NCBI GenBank assembly: GCA_934408795.1
Contig: CAKRVQ010000007.1
Span: forward strand, 1 to 15,456
Source of the DNA: an uncultured Eubacteriales bacterium
Lineage (GTDB): Bacteria > Bacillota > Clostridia > Oscillospirales > Acutalibacteraceae
Length of the DNA: 15,456 nt
Direction: 5' to 3'
The notes below the pieces were generated by a model. The model was not told the DNA's origin and ran no database searches. It saw nothing but the letters and a program-made list of their open reading frames with translations. Shown piece after piece: positions 7,500 to 13,974 of the stretch. Positions within the stretch are counted from its first letter, which is position 1. The number at the start of each line of letters is the position of its first letter. A program made the position numbers and the translations under genes.

Positions 7500-8255
7500 T
7501 CATGCCTTTTCGGGGCTCGGTGCGCGGACAACAACGGCGGGCGGGAGCAAACGCACCCGCCCGCCGTTGTTATGTTTGTGAATTCGGAATTCGGCACTCA
7601 CCGTTTTGAGTTTGGAAGTTATAAGAATATATAAGAACGAACAGTGACCGACGGCAAGACATAAGTCTCTCGGTCTGTGACCGTGGTTGGGATTGTGATC
7701 CCTGTGATCCGAGGTGTTTCCTCTGTTGCCGTTCCGCGATGCGGAGCGCTTTTTCTTTTTTGCGGCGGGGTCGATAGCTTCGTATTTGAGCTTATAGACC
7801 CTGTTGAGGCTGACAAGGATCAACACGCAGACCGCGACAAGAGCGACCGATATCCAAAGTCCGATCTTGAGCTTGTTCGTGATCCTGCTGCTGTTTGTCT
7901 TGTCCGAGACCGACGAGGGAGAAGAAGCGGTCGACGATCCGTCATCGGTTCCCGCCATGGTCTTTGATTCAACATCGCCTATTGAGTTTATACTTGCGTA
8001 ATACGCCGAGTCATCCTTTATATAATTACCGCCGCCCTGAGATTTTGAGGACGATTTCGACGATACGGAGTTATTGTGTGAAACGACAGAAGAGGTCGAG
8101 GAGGTGTTTTCATGTCCTCCGTCGCTCTCGACCGACGATACCGAGGAGACGCCTTCACCCTCTCCGCCCTCTTCGGGCTCGGCAAAAACAGGCGCAATGC
8201 AAACGGCAACGGCAAGCAGTGCCGTTAAAACGAAGAGACTCAGTTTTTTAAACAT
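7500..8255 (-). CDS. Secreted, membrane-anchored Ser-rich protein of unknown function
   Basis: I do not recognise a family. The 251-residue product has a clear signal peptide (residues 1-25: basic start MFKK, hydrophobic core, cleavage after VFA). A Ser/Gly/Glu-rich extracytoplasmic region of about 100 residues follows, with one less repetitive patch, NYIKDDSAYYASINSIGDV at 77-95. Then come a transmembrane helix at 131-150 and a basic stop-transfer KKKKR at 166-170, giving an outside-then-inside topology. The ATG at 8255 is chosen because GGGAG (8264-8268) lies 8 bp upstream; an in-frame ATG at 8270 touches the proS stop as TGATG. It follows proS by 14 bp and should share its promoter. The last 80 residues or so change character and read through the hairpin at 7530-7571, so the true C-terminus may be shorter or shifted in frame. 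Confidence 0.6.
   Translation of the reverse strand: MFKKLSLFVLTALLAVAVCIAPVFAEPEEGGEGEGVSSVSSVESDGGHENTSSTSSVVSHNNSVSSKSSSKSQGGGNYIKDDSAYYASINSIGDVESKTMAGTDDGSSTASSPSSVSDKTNSSRITNKLKIGLWISVALVAVCVLILVSLNRVYKLKYEAIDPAAKKKKRSASRNGNRGNTSDHRDHNPNHGHRPRDLCLAVGHCSFLYILITSKLKTVSAEFRIHKHNNGGRVRLLPPAVVVRAPSPEKA
7530..7571 (+). terminator. Candidate terminator at convergent gene boundary (perfect 16-bp hairpin)
   Basis: AACAACGGCGGGCGGG at 7530-7545 is perfectly complementary to CCCGCCCGCCGTTGTT at 7556-7571, with a 10-nt loop. On the + strand it is followed by ATGTTTGTG, a weak U-rich tail, so it most likely ends the ispE transcript, 150 bp after the gene. It lies inside the apparent 3' end of the convergent minus-strand reading frame. 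Confidence 0.5.
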
Positions 8256-8269
8256 TTTCGGTTCTCCCA

Positions 8270-9703
8270 TCAATATGCTTTTCCCCAATAAACAAGCTTT
8301 GCGGCAGGCTTTCCGCAGCAAACGCACTTATCCGAAATATGCTCCTGATCAAAAGGCATACACCTTGAGGTCACTCCGGCAACCTCCTTGAGCTTGTCTT
8401 CACAGGCGCGGTCTCCGCACCACATGGCGCGAATAAAGCCGGGCTTCTCGGCGGCGATCTTGACCATTTCGTCAAGATCATGCGCGTCATATGTCATATT
8501 CTCACGGCGGCGGACCGCAGTTTCGAACATATTGTCCGCTATGGCTTTGAGCATGGTCTTTATGCTCTCTTCAACATTCTCAAGAGAAACGGCGGTTTTC
8601 TCACCCGTGTCACGGCGCACAAGCACGCACTGTCCGTTTTCAATATCCTTAGGACCGATCTCAAGCCTTATGGGAACGCCCTTCATCTCGTGTTCGGCAA
8701 ACTTCCAGCCGGGGGTCTGCTCGCGAAGATCGATATCCGCGCGGCAGATCTTCTTTATTCTGTCGCAAAGAGCGGTCGCCTTTTCGGTGACCCCTTCTTT
8801 ATGCATGGCGATGGGAACGACAATGACCTGAACCGGGGCGACCGCCGGAGGCAGTACAAGACCGTTATCGTCTCCGTGGGTCATTATCAAGGCGCCGATA
8901 AGTCTTGTTGTCGAACCCCACGAAGTCTGATGCGGGTATACAAGGTTGTTGTTCTTGTCAAGATACTGTATACCGAACGCCCTTGCAAAGCCGTCTCCGA
9001 AATAGTGGGAGGTGCCGCTCTGAAGTGCTTTACCGTCATGCATCAAAGCCTCGATCGTGTAGGTGTCCTCAGCGCCCGCAAAGCGCTCCTTTTCGGTCTT
9101 GACACCCTTAACAACAGGCATACAGAGATATTTTTCGCAGAAGTCGGCGTACACATTGAGCATGCGGATGGTCTCTTCGCGCGCCTCTTCGGCAGTTGCA
9201 TGGATGGTATGACCCTCCTGCCACAAAAATTCGCGAGAACGAAGGAAGGGTCTTGTGGTCTTCTCCCAACGGACGACACTGCACCACTGATTGTAAAGCT
9301 TGGGCAGATCGCGGTAGGAGCGGATTATATTCTTGTAATGATCGCAGAAGAGGGTCTCGCTTGTGGGACGGACGCAAAGCCTTTCTTCAAGCTTGTCGTT
9401 GCCGCCGTGGGTGACCCATGCCACCTCGGGGGCAAAGCCCTCAACATGATCCTTTTCTTTTTGAAGAAGACTTTCGGGTATAAACATCGGCATATATACA
9501 TTCTGATGTCCGGTCTCCTTGAACATTCCGTCCATAATATGCTGAATGTTTTCCCAGATGGCGTAGCCGTAAGGTCTTATGACCATACATCCGCGGACGC
9601 TTGAATAGTCAATAAGCTCCGACTTTATAACTACATCGGTGTACCATTGCGCGAAATCATCCTCCATTGAGGTGATTTCTTTTACTTTCTTTTCATTACC
9701 CAT
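8270..9703 (-). CDS. proS: Prolyl-tRNA synthetase, eukaryote/archaeon-like short form
   Basis: A 477-residue class II aminoacyl-tRNA synthetase charging tRNA-Pro in the cytoplasm. Visible elements are RPTSET at 112-117, motif 2 in [14 protein letters not shown] at 153-166, motif 3 in [20 protein letters not shown] at 265-284, the anticodon-binding domain at about 290-395, and a C-terminal domain with Cys429, Cys434, Cys460 and Cys463 placed as a zinc site. It lacks the editing insertion of the long bacterial ProRS, and ends in the C-terminal Tyr (WGKAY) common to the eukaryote-like type. The ATG at 9703 (MGNEKK) is preferred over an upstream in-frame start at 9937, because a GGTGGT site lies 5 bp before it and a strong promoter lies at 9743-9771. 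The extra upstream residues would be translated repeat DNA. It ends in TGA. Confidence 0.96.
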   Translation of the reverse strand: MGNEKKVKEITSMEDDFAQWYTDVVIKSELIDYSSVRGCMVIRPYGYAIWENIQHIMDGMFKETGHQNVYMPMFIPESLLQKEKDHVEGFAPEVAWVTHGGNDKLEERLCVRPTSETLFCDHYKNIIRSYRDLPKLYNQWCSVVRWEKTTRPFLRSREFLWQEGHTIHATAEEAREETIRMLNVYADFCEKYLCMPVVKGVKTEKERFAGAEDTYTIEALMHDGKALQSGTSHYFGDGFARAFGIQYLDKNNNLVYPHQTSWGSTTRLIGALIMTHGDDNGLVLPPAVAPVQVIVVPIAMHKEGVTEKATALCDRIKKICRADIDLREQTPGWKFAEHEMKGVPIRLEIGPKDIENGQCVLVRRDTGEKTAVSLENVEESIKTMLKAIADNMFETAVRRRENMTYDAHDLDEMVKIAAEKPGFIRAMWCGDRACEDKLKEVAGVTSRCMPFDQEHISDKCVCCGKPAAKLVYWGKAY

Positions 9704-9742
9704 AATACCACCAAAAAAACAATTATTACTATACAGTTTAAC

Positions 9743-9771
9743 ATTATACGACATTCGGACGGTATTTGCAA
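9743..9771 (-). promoter_or_regulatory. Sigma-A-type promoter for proS
   Basis: On the minus strand TTGCAA (9766-9771) is followed by 17 bp and a perfect TATAAT (9743-9748). The predicted start near 9736 gives a leader of about 33 nt before the proS ATG, too short for a T-box. Confidence 0.8.
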
Positions 9772-9787
9772 GAGCTTTAGTTGCACA

Positions 9788-9824
9788 CGACACAAACAAA
9801 ATCCGAAAATTTCCTTCTTTCGGA
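9788..9824 (-). terminator. Terminator-like hairpin upstream of the proS promoter
   Basis: On the minus strand TCCGAAA pairs with TTTCGGA (9818-9824 with 9802-9808, 9-nt loop), followed by TTTTGTTTGTG. It faces in the same direction as proS but ends just before its promoter, so it would block transcription arriving from the right. No minus-strand gene is visible immediately upstream. Confidence 0.45.
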
Positions 9825-9861
9825 GTGAACGAATCTCCCCGCGCGCCTCCGGCCACCTGCG

Positions 9862-9940
9862 CCGCCCACCGCCGCGCACCCCTGCGCGCCGACGGGCGGC
9901 TTTTTGAGCTCTGCCGCGAGAAGAGTCGGCGCGACACCTC
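9862..9940 (+). repeat. GC-rich interspersed repeat, copy A
   Basis: It starts with CCGCCCACCGC (9862-9872), identical in copies B (12962) and C (13396). The 26-bp core (9873-9898) is in the same orientation as copy B, with one extra C and one GC unit fewer. The right flank (CTTTTTGAGCTCTGCCGCGA, then AGAGTCGGCGCGACACCTC) closely matches copy C. It lies in the divergent region between the proS and DUF898-gene promoters. No coding function is apparent. Confidence 0.75.
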
Positions 9941-10018
9941 CCGGATCGCCGCGACGGTCCGCCGCCCCCCGCAGGCATCTGCCGTCGCCGAATGCCGGTT
10001 TTAGGGAGTGAACGGTTG

Positions 10019-10047
10019 TTTACAAAGCGCCCGAAAACCGTTATAAT
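10019..10047 (+). promoter_or_regulatory. Sigma-A-type promoter for the DUF898/Sel1 gene
   Basis: TTTACA (10019-10024), a 17-bp spacer and a perfect TATAAT (10042-10047). The predicted start near 10054 leaves a leader of about 144 nt before the ATG at 10198. Confidence 0.8.
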
Positions 10048-10058
10048 TGATATGGAAA

Positions 10059-10153
10059 GGTCGGAACAGCAGGGTTTGACTCTCGTCAGCTCAAGCGGAC
10101 GGTTCTTACCGTTTGCGTAATACGGCGGCAAAAGGTCCGACCTGCCGCGGCAG
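10059..10153 (+). promoter_or_regulatory. Structured 5' leader, candidate regulatory RNA
   Basis: The leader begins almost at the predicted transcription start. GGTCGGA (10059-10065) pairs with TCCGACC (10136-10142), enclosing two small hairpins: TTGAC/GTCAG (10076-10080 with 10085-10089, loop TCTC) and ACGGT/ACCGT (10099-10103 with 10108-10112, loop TCTT). The self-complementary CTGCCGCGGCAG follows immediately, overlapping the last base of the closing stem (10142-10153). The layout suggests a multibranch junction, but it does not match any riboswitch class I could recall. Confidence 0.4.
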
Positions 10154-10197
10154 ATCAAACGGATACCGAAAACATCTGAATTTATGGGGGTAGATTT

Positions 10198-12540
10198 ATG
10201 GAAACGGCAACCCGCGACACTGCAATTGAACCCATCGTACAAAACGAACCGTCGACCGAGTCTTATTTTGACGGAAACACCTGGCAGCTTATAGGATACA
10301 GACTGTTGTCATTCCTTGTCTGCACCGTCACCCTTGGGATCGCCTACCCGTGGATGCTTTGTGTGGTGCAAAATTGGGAGATAAAACACACGGTCATAAA
10401 CGGAAGAAGACTTCGCTTCGACGGCCGCGGTCACCAGATAATCGGCAGATACCTGCTTTGGACACTCCTTACGATCGTGACATTCGGCATCTACGGCATC
10501 TGGCTCGGGCTCGGTATGAAACGGTGGGTCGTAAAGCACACATTTTATGCCGATGAACCCGAGCCGACGGAAAGTTACTTTTCGGGCGGCGCAGGCGGAT
10601 ATTTCGGCGTTAACCTTCTTGCGTTTCTGTTCTCGCTCGTGACCTTCGGGATCGGAAGAGCGTGGGCGGAGGTCAGGGTGCTTCGCTGGGAGGCGAAACA
10701 CACCCATATCGGAGGAAGCCCTCTGGTGTTTACCGGCTCCGGCGGAAAACTGTTTGTCAAATATCTTGTCCTTGCACTGCTGACGCCGATCACTCTCGGC
10801 ATCTATGCTCTTTTCTTTGCGGTGAGCTATAAAAGGTGGGAGATAAAGAGCACGGCAGCCCGCTATATGACACCCGAGATCCAAGACAGAGCAAAGGAGC
10901 AAGCCCTCGCGGCGGATCGGGATTTTGCGAAGTACCGTATTGCTGCGAACGACCTTGAAACAGCTGCGATAAAGAGCGGATTTACAGGCGACGAAGATCC
11001 GTCCGATCTCAGAAAAAAGGCTGACGAAGGCAATATGTTTGCCGAGTACCGACTGGCGACGGTGCTGAAGGGCGGCGCAGATATATATGAGGGTGAGGCG
11101 GAGGAGCTTTTGCGCAAGTCGGCAGATGCCGGAAACCCTCCCGCATTGACCGACCTTTCAAAACAGTCGCCGCCAGAAGAGGCGGTGCCGATGCTCATGA
11201 GAGCTGCGGAGGGCGGAAGCGCCGAGGCGAGTTTCCTTCTCGCGAGGGAATACCGAAAAACAGGCGAACTCAAAAAGGCGGCGTATTGGTTTAAGACGGC
11301 GCTTGAATGGGGATATCCCGAGGCGGTCAAAAGCACCGATGAATACGAGAGCCTTATCACCGATATCGCATTGATGCTTTCCGAAGGCGGCGGTGAAAAC
11401 AACGACGGCCTCGGCGGCAAAGACGGCGGCAGCGTGCAGCCGCGATCGGGGAAGAAGAGCAAAGCTCTGGCGATCGTTTTGGGAGTTGTCGGCGGCATTA
11501 TTCTTCTCGGAGCGGCGGGATTTGCGTTGGTAAAATTCGGCGGACTGCCGTTCCTGCAGAACAAAAGGCCCTCCGAGATCGTTGATACTCAACTGAGGGT
11601 CTATCCCGCCGTCTCGGTAAAGGCGGTCGATGCCCGAAACATAAAGGGAAAAGAATACACAGTCACGGGTGAGGACGGCAGCGAGTATACCGTCGTTATC
11701 GGTGAGAAATGCTATTATGACGCCGATGAAGGCATACTTTATTTTCAGTTCGGCGCACTTGACGACGGAGCCCCTTTGTACCTGTCGGGCAACGGCAGAT
11801 GGGCAACCTTGGTCATCGAGGGCAGCGGATGGTTTAAAGCTCTTTGCCCGGATCCGGAGAATTCCGTTTATGCCGCCATGGGTGTAAATGTAAAAGAGAT
11901 CGGCGGCTACGACCCCGACAGATCGTATTTGCGTATAGACACGGTATTCGTTACCGGCAGTGACGGCGAACGGTGGTTCACCGAAAAGCTTTCGGAGCTT
12001 GAGAGCGGCGGCAAAGGCGGCAACAAAGACAGCGATGGAAACGGCAGCAAGGGCGACGGCAGAGGAGACGCTTCGGATGCCGAACAAGCCGCCGACATTG
12101 TCAGAAAAGGACTTGTCGGAGAATGGACCTGTGCGGAGATCAGGTTCGAATCCCGCGGCGACGGTCAAGACGAAGAGCAGCTGCACATCACATATCTGAC
12201 GCTCAGAGCCGACGGCAGTTTCTCTTATACACCTGTATACTATGTGAATGTCGGACACGACGCACCTGCAGACAGTCCGTATACACCGGAGGACGGAACA
12301 ATATGGGCAACACCTCCGATGGGTTTCCCGACTTCATACGGGAATTATACCTATCACGACAACGGTGTCCTGACACTTGACTTTACGGGCGACGATGTAG
12401 GCGGCGCATATTCACAACGAGAAGAGTATAATGTGCTCAACTTCAACGGTAACGGTTTCTGTCTTAACGGATTGCAATACTATAAGGGTAATAATCTGTC
12501 GGTTTCCGAAGTGTGCGACAGGTTCGGAATCAAAAAATGA
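10198..12540 (+). CDS. Multidomain membrane protein: DUF898 (YjgN)-like repeats, Sel1-like repeats, TM, two extracytoplasmic domains
   Basis: A 780-residue protein of unknown role. Residues 21-219 hold two DUF898/YjgN-like halves (21-117, 125-219), each made of two membrane units. The mark W-x-x-K-H/S-T recurs at 60, 110, 164 and 214, each time after a TLGI/TFGI hydrophobic helix. Residues 225-395 are hydrophilic, with Sel1/TPR-like helices (EAEELLRKSADAGN, AVPMLMRAAEGGSAEASFLL, KAAYWFKTALEWGYPEA), probably cytosolic. After a Gly-rich linker comes a transmembrane helix at 422-446, a domain at 460-600, a Gly/Ser/Asp/Lys linker (603-625), and a C-terminal domain (636-780) whose GEWTCAEI and LTLRADGSFSY resemble lipocalin-like beta proteins. 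GGGGGT lies 6 bp before the ATG. The gene has its own promoter, leader and terminator. The domain names are motif-level calls; the combination is unusual. Confidence 0.82.
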   Translation: METATRDTAIEPIVQNEPSTESYFDGNTWQLIGYRLLSFLVCTVTLGIAYPWMLCVVQNWEIKHTVINGRRLRFDGRGHQIIGRYLLWTLLTIVTFGIYGIWLGLGMKRWVVKHTFYADEPEPTESYFSGGAGGYFGVNLLAFLFSLVTFGIGRAWAEVRVLRWEAKHTHIGGSPLVFTGSGGKLFVKYLVLALLTPITLGIYALFFAVSYKRWEIKSTAARYMTPEIQDRAKEQALAADRDFAKYRIAANDLETAAIKSGFTGDEDPSDLRKKADEGNMFAEYRLATVLKGGADIYEGEAEELLRKSADAGNPPALTDLSKQSPPEEAVPMLMRAAEGGSAEASFLLAREYRKTGELKKAAYWFKTALEWGYPEAVKSTDEYESLITDIALMLSEGGGENNDGLGGKDGGSVQPRSGKKSKALAIVLGVVGGIILLGAAGFALVKFGGLPFLQNKRPSEIVDTQLRVYPAVSVKAVDARNIKGKEYTVTGEDGSEYTVVIGEKCYYDADEGILYFQFGALDDGAPLYLSGNGRWATLVIEGSGWFKALCPDPENSVYAAMGVNVKEIGGYDPDRSYLRIDTVFVTGSDGERWFTEKLSELESGGKGGNKDSDGNGSKGDGRGDASDAEQAADIVRKGLVGEWTCAEIRFESRGDGQDEEQLHITYLTLRADGSFSYTPVYYVNVGHDAPADSPYTPEDGTIWATPPMGFPTSYGNYTYHDNGVLTLDFTGDDVGGAYSQREEYNVLNFNGNGFCLNGLQYYKGNNLSVSEVCDRFGIKK

Positions 12541-12545
12541 TCGAC

Positions 12546-12586
12546 TTCATTCGGGTATCGGTTACCTTACACCGAATGAATGTTTT
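12546..12586 (+). terminator. Rho-independent terminator of the DUF898/Sel1 gene
   Basis: TTCATTCGG (12546-12554) pairs perfectly with CCGAATGAA (12572-12580), followed by TGTTTTG. It starts 6 bp after the stop codon. Confidence 0.7.
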
Positions 12587-12634
12587 GGGAAATCAACTCT
12601 TTAATTTGTCTGCTGATTTTTATAAGTTTCAGAA

Positions 12635-12680
12635 GAGCGTCGGCTCTGCCGACGAAAATTTCCAACCGTTGCTTAAGCAG
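12635..12680. repeat. GTCGGC-hairpin repeat, copy 1
   Basis: CGTCGGC/GCCGACG (12638-12654, loop TCT) followed by GAAAATTTCCAACCGTTGCT. It is homologous to copy 2 at 13137-13180 through the hairpin and the GAAAT..CC..ACCG..TGCTT tail. Confidence 0.65.
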
Positions 12681-12740
12681 ACGAACGGCAGAGTCCGACT
12701 CTGATTGTAAGCTGACCGGTGTCGAACCCCGTTTAGAGGA

Positions 12741-12916
12741 CAAACCGACCGCAGGCAGCGCCGCGCGCCCTCCTAAGAAAGGGCGCAAAAACGGGCAGCA
12801 AAGTTTGATAAAGGAATCCCCTGACGAAAAAGCAGAGCCTTTGAAAATCGGGAAAGCTTGCCGATGCCCGTTTACCGCGCCTTCGGCGCTTCGCGGCGCT
12901 GCCTGCGGTCGGTTTG
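12741..12916. repeat. Nested palindromic element with 25-bp perfect inverted repeats
   Basis: The arms at 12741-12765 and 12892-12916 are perfect inverted copies (they begin CAAACCGACCGCAGGC and end GCCTGCGGTCGGTTTG). Inside lie GCGCCCT/AGGGCGC, AAACGGGCA/TGCCCGTTT (12789-12797 with 12865-12873), ATCGG/CCGAT and GCGCC/GGCGC hairpins. The 126-bp interior has no gene. I see no target-site duplication at the edges. It may be a miniature element or a structured RNA. Confidence 0.8.
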
Positions 12917-12961
12917 CTGCTCAGGTGAACTCTGCTGTCTGTCGGGTTGCCACCGATCCTT

Positions 12962-13030
12962 CCGCCCACCGCCGCGCACCCTGCGCGCGCCGACGGGCGC
13001 GTTCTTTGTACTCCGTTGTGAGTAGAGCTG
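12962..13030 (+). repeat. GC-rich interspersed repeat, copy B
   Basis: CCGCCCACCGC (12962-12972) is followed by a 27-bp core (12973-12999) in the same orientation as copy A, then TTCTTTGTACTCC and TTGTGAGTAGAG. CGCGCC-GACG-GGCGCG (12986-13001) forms a hairpin at the core's right end. Confidence 0.75.
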
Positions 13031-13048
13031 CGGTTTATTCTTTGTTTT

Positions 13049-13081
13049 TTGTGCCCGCGCAGGGTGCGGGCACAACGAGGG
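13049..13081. repeat. GC hairpin repeat F, copy 1
   Basis: TTGTGCCCGC (13049-13058) pairs perfectly with GCGGGCACAA (13066-13075), loop GCAGGGT, then CGAGGG. It is homologous to copy 2 at 13606-13638. There is no U-tract on either side, so it is not a terminator. Confidence 0.65.
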
Positions 13082-13136
13082 CTGCGCACCGCCAAAATTG
13101 GGAAGTAATAAGTAAAAGTGCATAGTGAAAAAGTAC

Positions 13137-13180
13137 GGTGTCGGCTCCGCCGACGGAAATCCATACCGGTCGCTGCTTCG
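13137..13180. repeat. GTCGGC-hairpin repeat, copy 2
   Basis: GTCGGC/GCCGAC (13140-13154, loop TCC) is followed by a tail similar to copy 1. It is preceded at 13102-13134 by short AGTA/AGTG direct repeats (AAGTAATAAGTAAAAGTG and on). Confidence 0.65.
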
Positions 13181-13395
13181 CATTGAACTTCTCCACTCTT
13201 GCTGCCCGTCGGTTTACGGCACATAAGAGTGTTACCGTCACCCGCCTGCCGAAGTGGTTATATCGCTCGTGTCGAAATTTGTCGAATCGGCAATTTCGGC
13301 TACGCGTGGGAGGAGGGACAAGACTGCCGGCGTGTTTTTTCGCTTGCGGGCGGATGAGGGGAAATGGCAATATTCACCGCCGAGTACACACTTCG

Positions 13396-13490
13396 CCGCC
13401 CACCGCCGCCCGTCGGCGCGCGCAAGGTGCGCGACGGTGTGTGTGGCCTTTTTACACTCTACTGTGAGTAGAGTCGGCGCCGCACACCTC
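13396..13490 (+). repeat. GC-rich interspersed repeat, copy C, with inverted core
   Basis: The left flank CCGCCCACCGC (13396-13406) is identical to copies A and B. The 27-bp core (13407-13433) is the reverse complement of the copy B core with a single mismatch. The right flank CCTTTTTACACTCTACTGTG, then AGTAGAGTCGGCGCCGCACACCTC, matches copy A in direct orientation. ACTCTAC/GTAGAGT forms a hairpin. Confidence 0.78.
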
Positions 13491-13605
13491 AGGTGTCCAC
13501 CGCATCGGGGCACAGTTTTGGGGATGGCGCCCTCCGGACAAGATCGCTCCGACACTTGTACTCCCGTTTTGATAAGCGAACGATACTGCCGAACGCTACC
13601 GCCCC

Positions 13606-13638
13606 GCGCCCGCGCAAGGTGCGAGCGCAACGGGAGGG
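13606..13638. repeat. GC hairpin repeat F, copy 2
   Basis: GCGCCCGCGCAAGGTGCG and what follows to 13638 differs from copy 1 (13051 on) by four transitions in the first 27 bases plus a small insertion. The stem is GCGCCCGC/GCGAGCGC with one C-A mismatch. Confidence 0.6.
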
Positions 13639-13668
13639 AGCGAGTCCACCGTCAAACGCACATCGGCA

Positions 13669-13698
13669 CCCGTCGCGGCGCGAAAGTGCCGCGACGGG
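13669..13698. repeat. Perfect 11-bp GC hairpin
   Basis: CCCGTCGCGGC (13669-13679) pairs with GCCGCGACGGG (13688-13698), 8-nt loop. On the + strand it is followed by CGATTGAGTTTT, too distant a U-run for a clear terminator. It could be another member of the local palindromic repeat family. Confidence 0.5.
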
Positions 13699-13810
13699 CG
13701 ATTGAGTTTTATCATCCGCAACCTTTGTGCGCCGACGGGCGCCGGTTCATTATTCCCTCTCGGCTTGCCGTTGCGGTCGGCGGCATCTGCTGCACGATAA
13801 AAAATCGCGA

Positions 13811-13856
13811 TGATAAAAATTCGCGCCCGTCGGGTTTGGTACCGGACGGGCGCGAA
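13811..13856 (-). terminator. Rho-independent terminator downstream of citrate synthase
   Basis: TTCGCGCCCGTC (13820-13831) pairs perfectly with GACGGGCGCGAA (13845-13856). On the minus strand the stem is followed directly by TTTTTATCA. It lies about 120 bp after the citrate synthase stop. Confidence 0.8.
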
Positions 13857-13974
13857 CAGGAAATATAACATAACAGTATAGTGTTAAGAACAGAGGCGGT
13901 CGACGGGCAAAATACCCGCCCGAAGAGCAAAGCGCGATATCCACAACACCGCCCGCGGTCTGTATTACCTTGAC

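Larger units (their letters stand above)
12587..13974. other. Geneless region of about 1.4 kb built of GC-rich palindromic repeats
   Basis: No gene is supported on either strand: the open frames lack ribosome binding sites, carry Arg/Ala/Pro-rich or Cys-rich translations of repeat DNA, and overlap each other. The stretch holds two copies of a GTCGGC hairpin repeat, a 25-bp perfect inverted repeat, copies B and C of the interspersed repeat, two related GC hairpins, an 11-bp hairpin and the citrate synthase terminator. I see little in 13165-13395 beyond a small CGAAATT/AATTTCG inverted repeat near 13274. Confidence 0.7.

Noticed and set aside
9704..9937. N-terminal extension of the proS frame to an ATG at 9937
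   Set aside because: It would translate repeat copy A and the proS promoter, has no ribosome binding site, and is absent from the ProRS family. The start at 9703 fits family length, ribosome binding site and promoter.
9704..9980. T-box riboswitch for proS
   Set aside because: No AGGGTGG..ACCGCG-type antiterminator sequence is visible on the minus strand, and the promoter at 9743-9771 leaves only about 33 nt of leader.
12580..13125. Open frame of 181 codons on the + strand, and overlapping frames through 13868
   Set aside because: They begin inside the terminator region, lack ribosome binding sites, overlap one another on both strands and are composed of translated GC-rich repeats.
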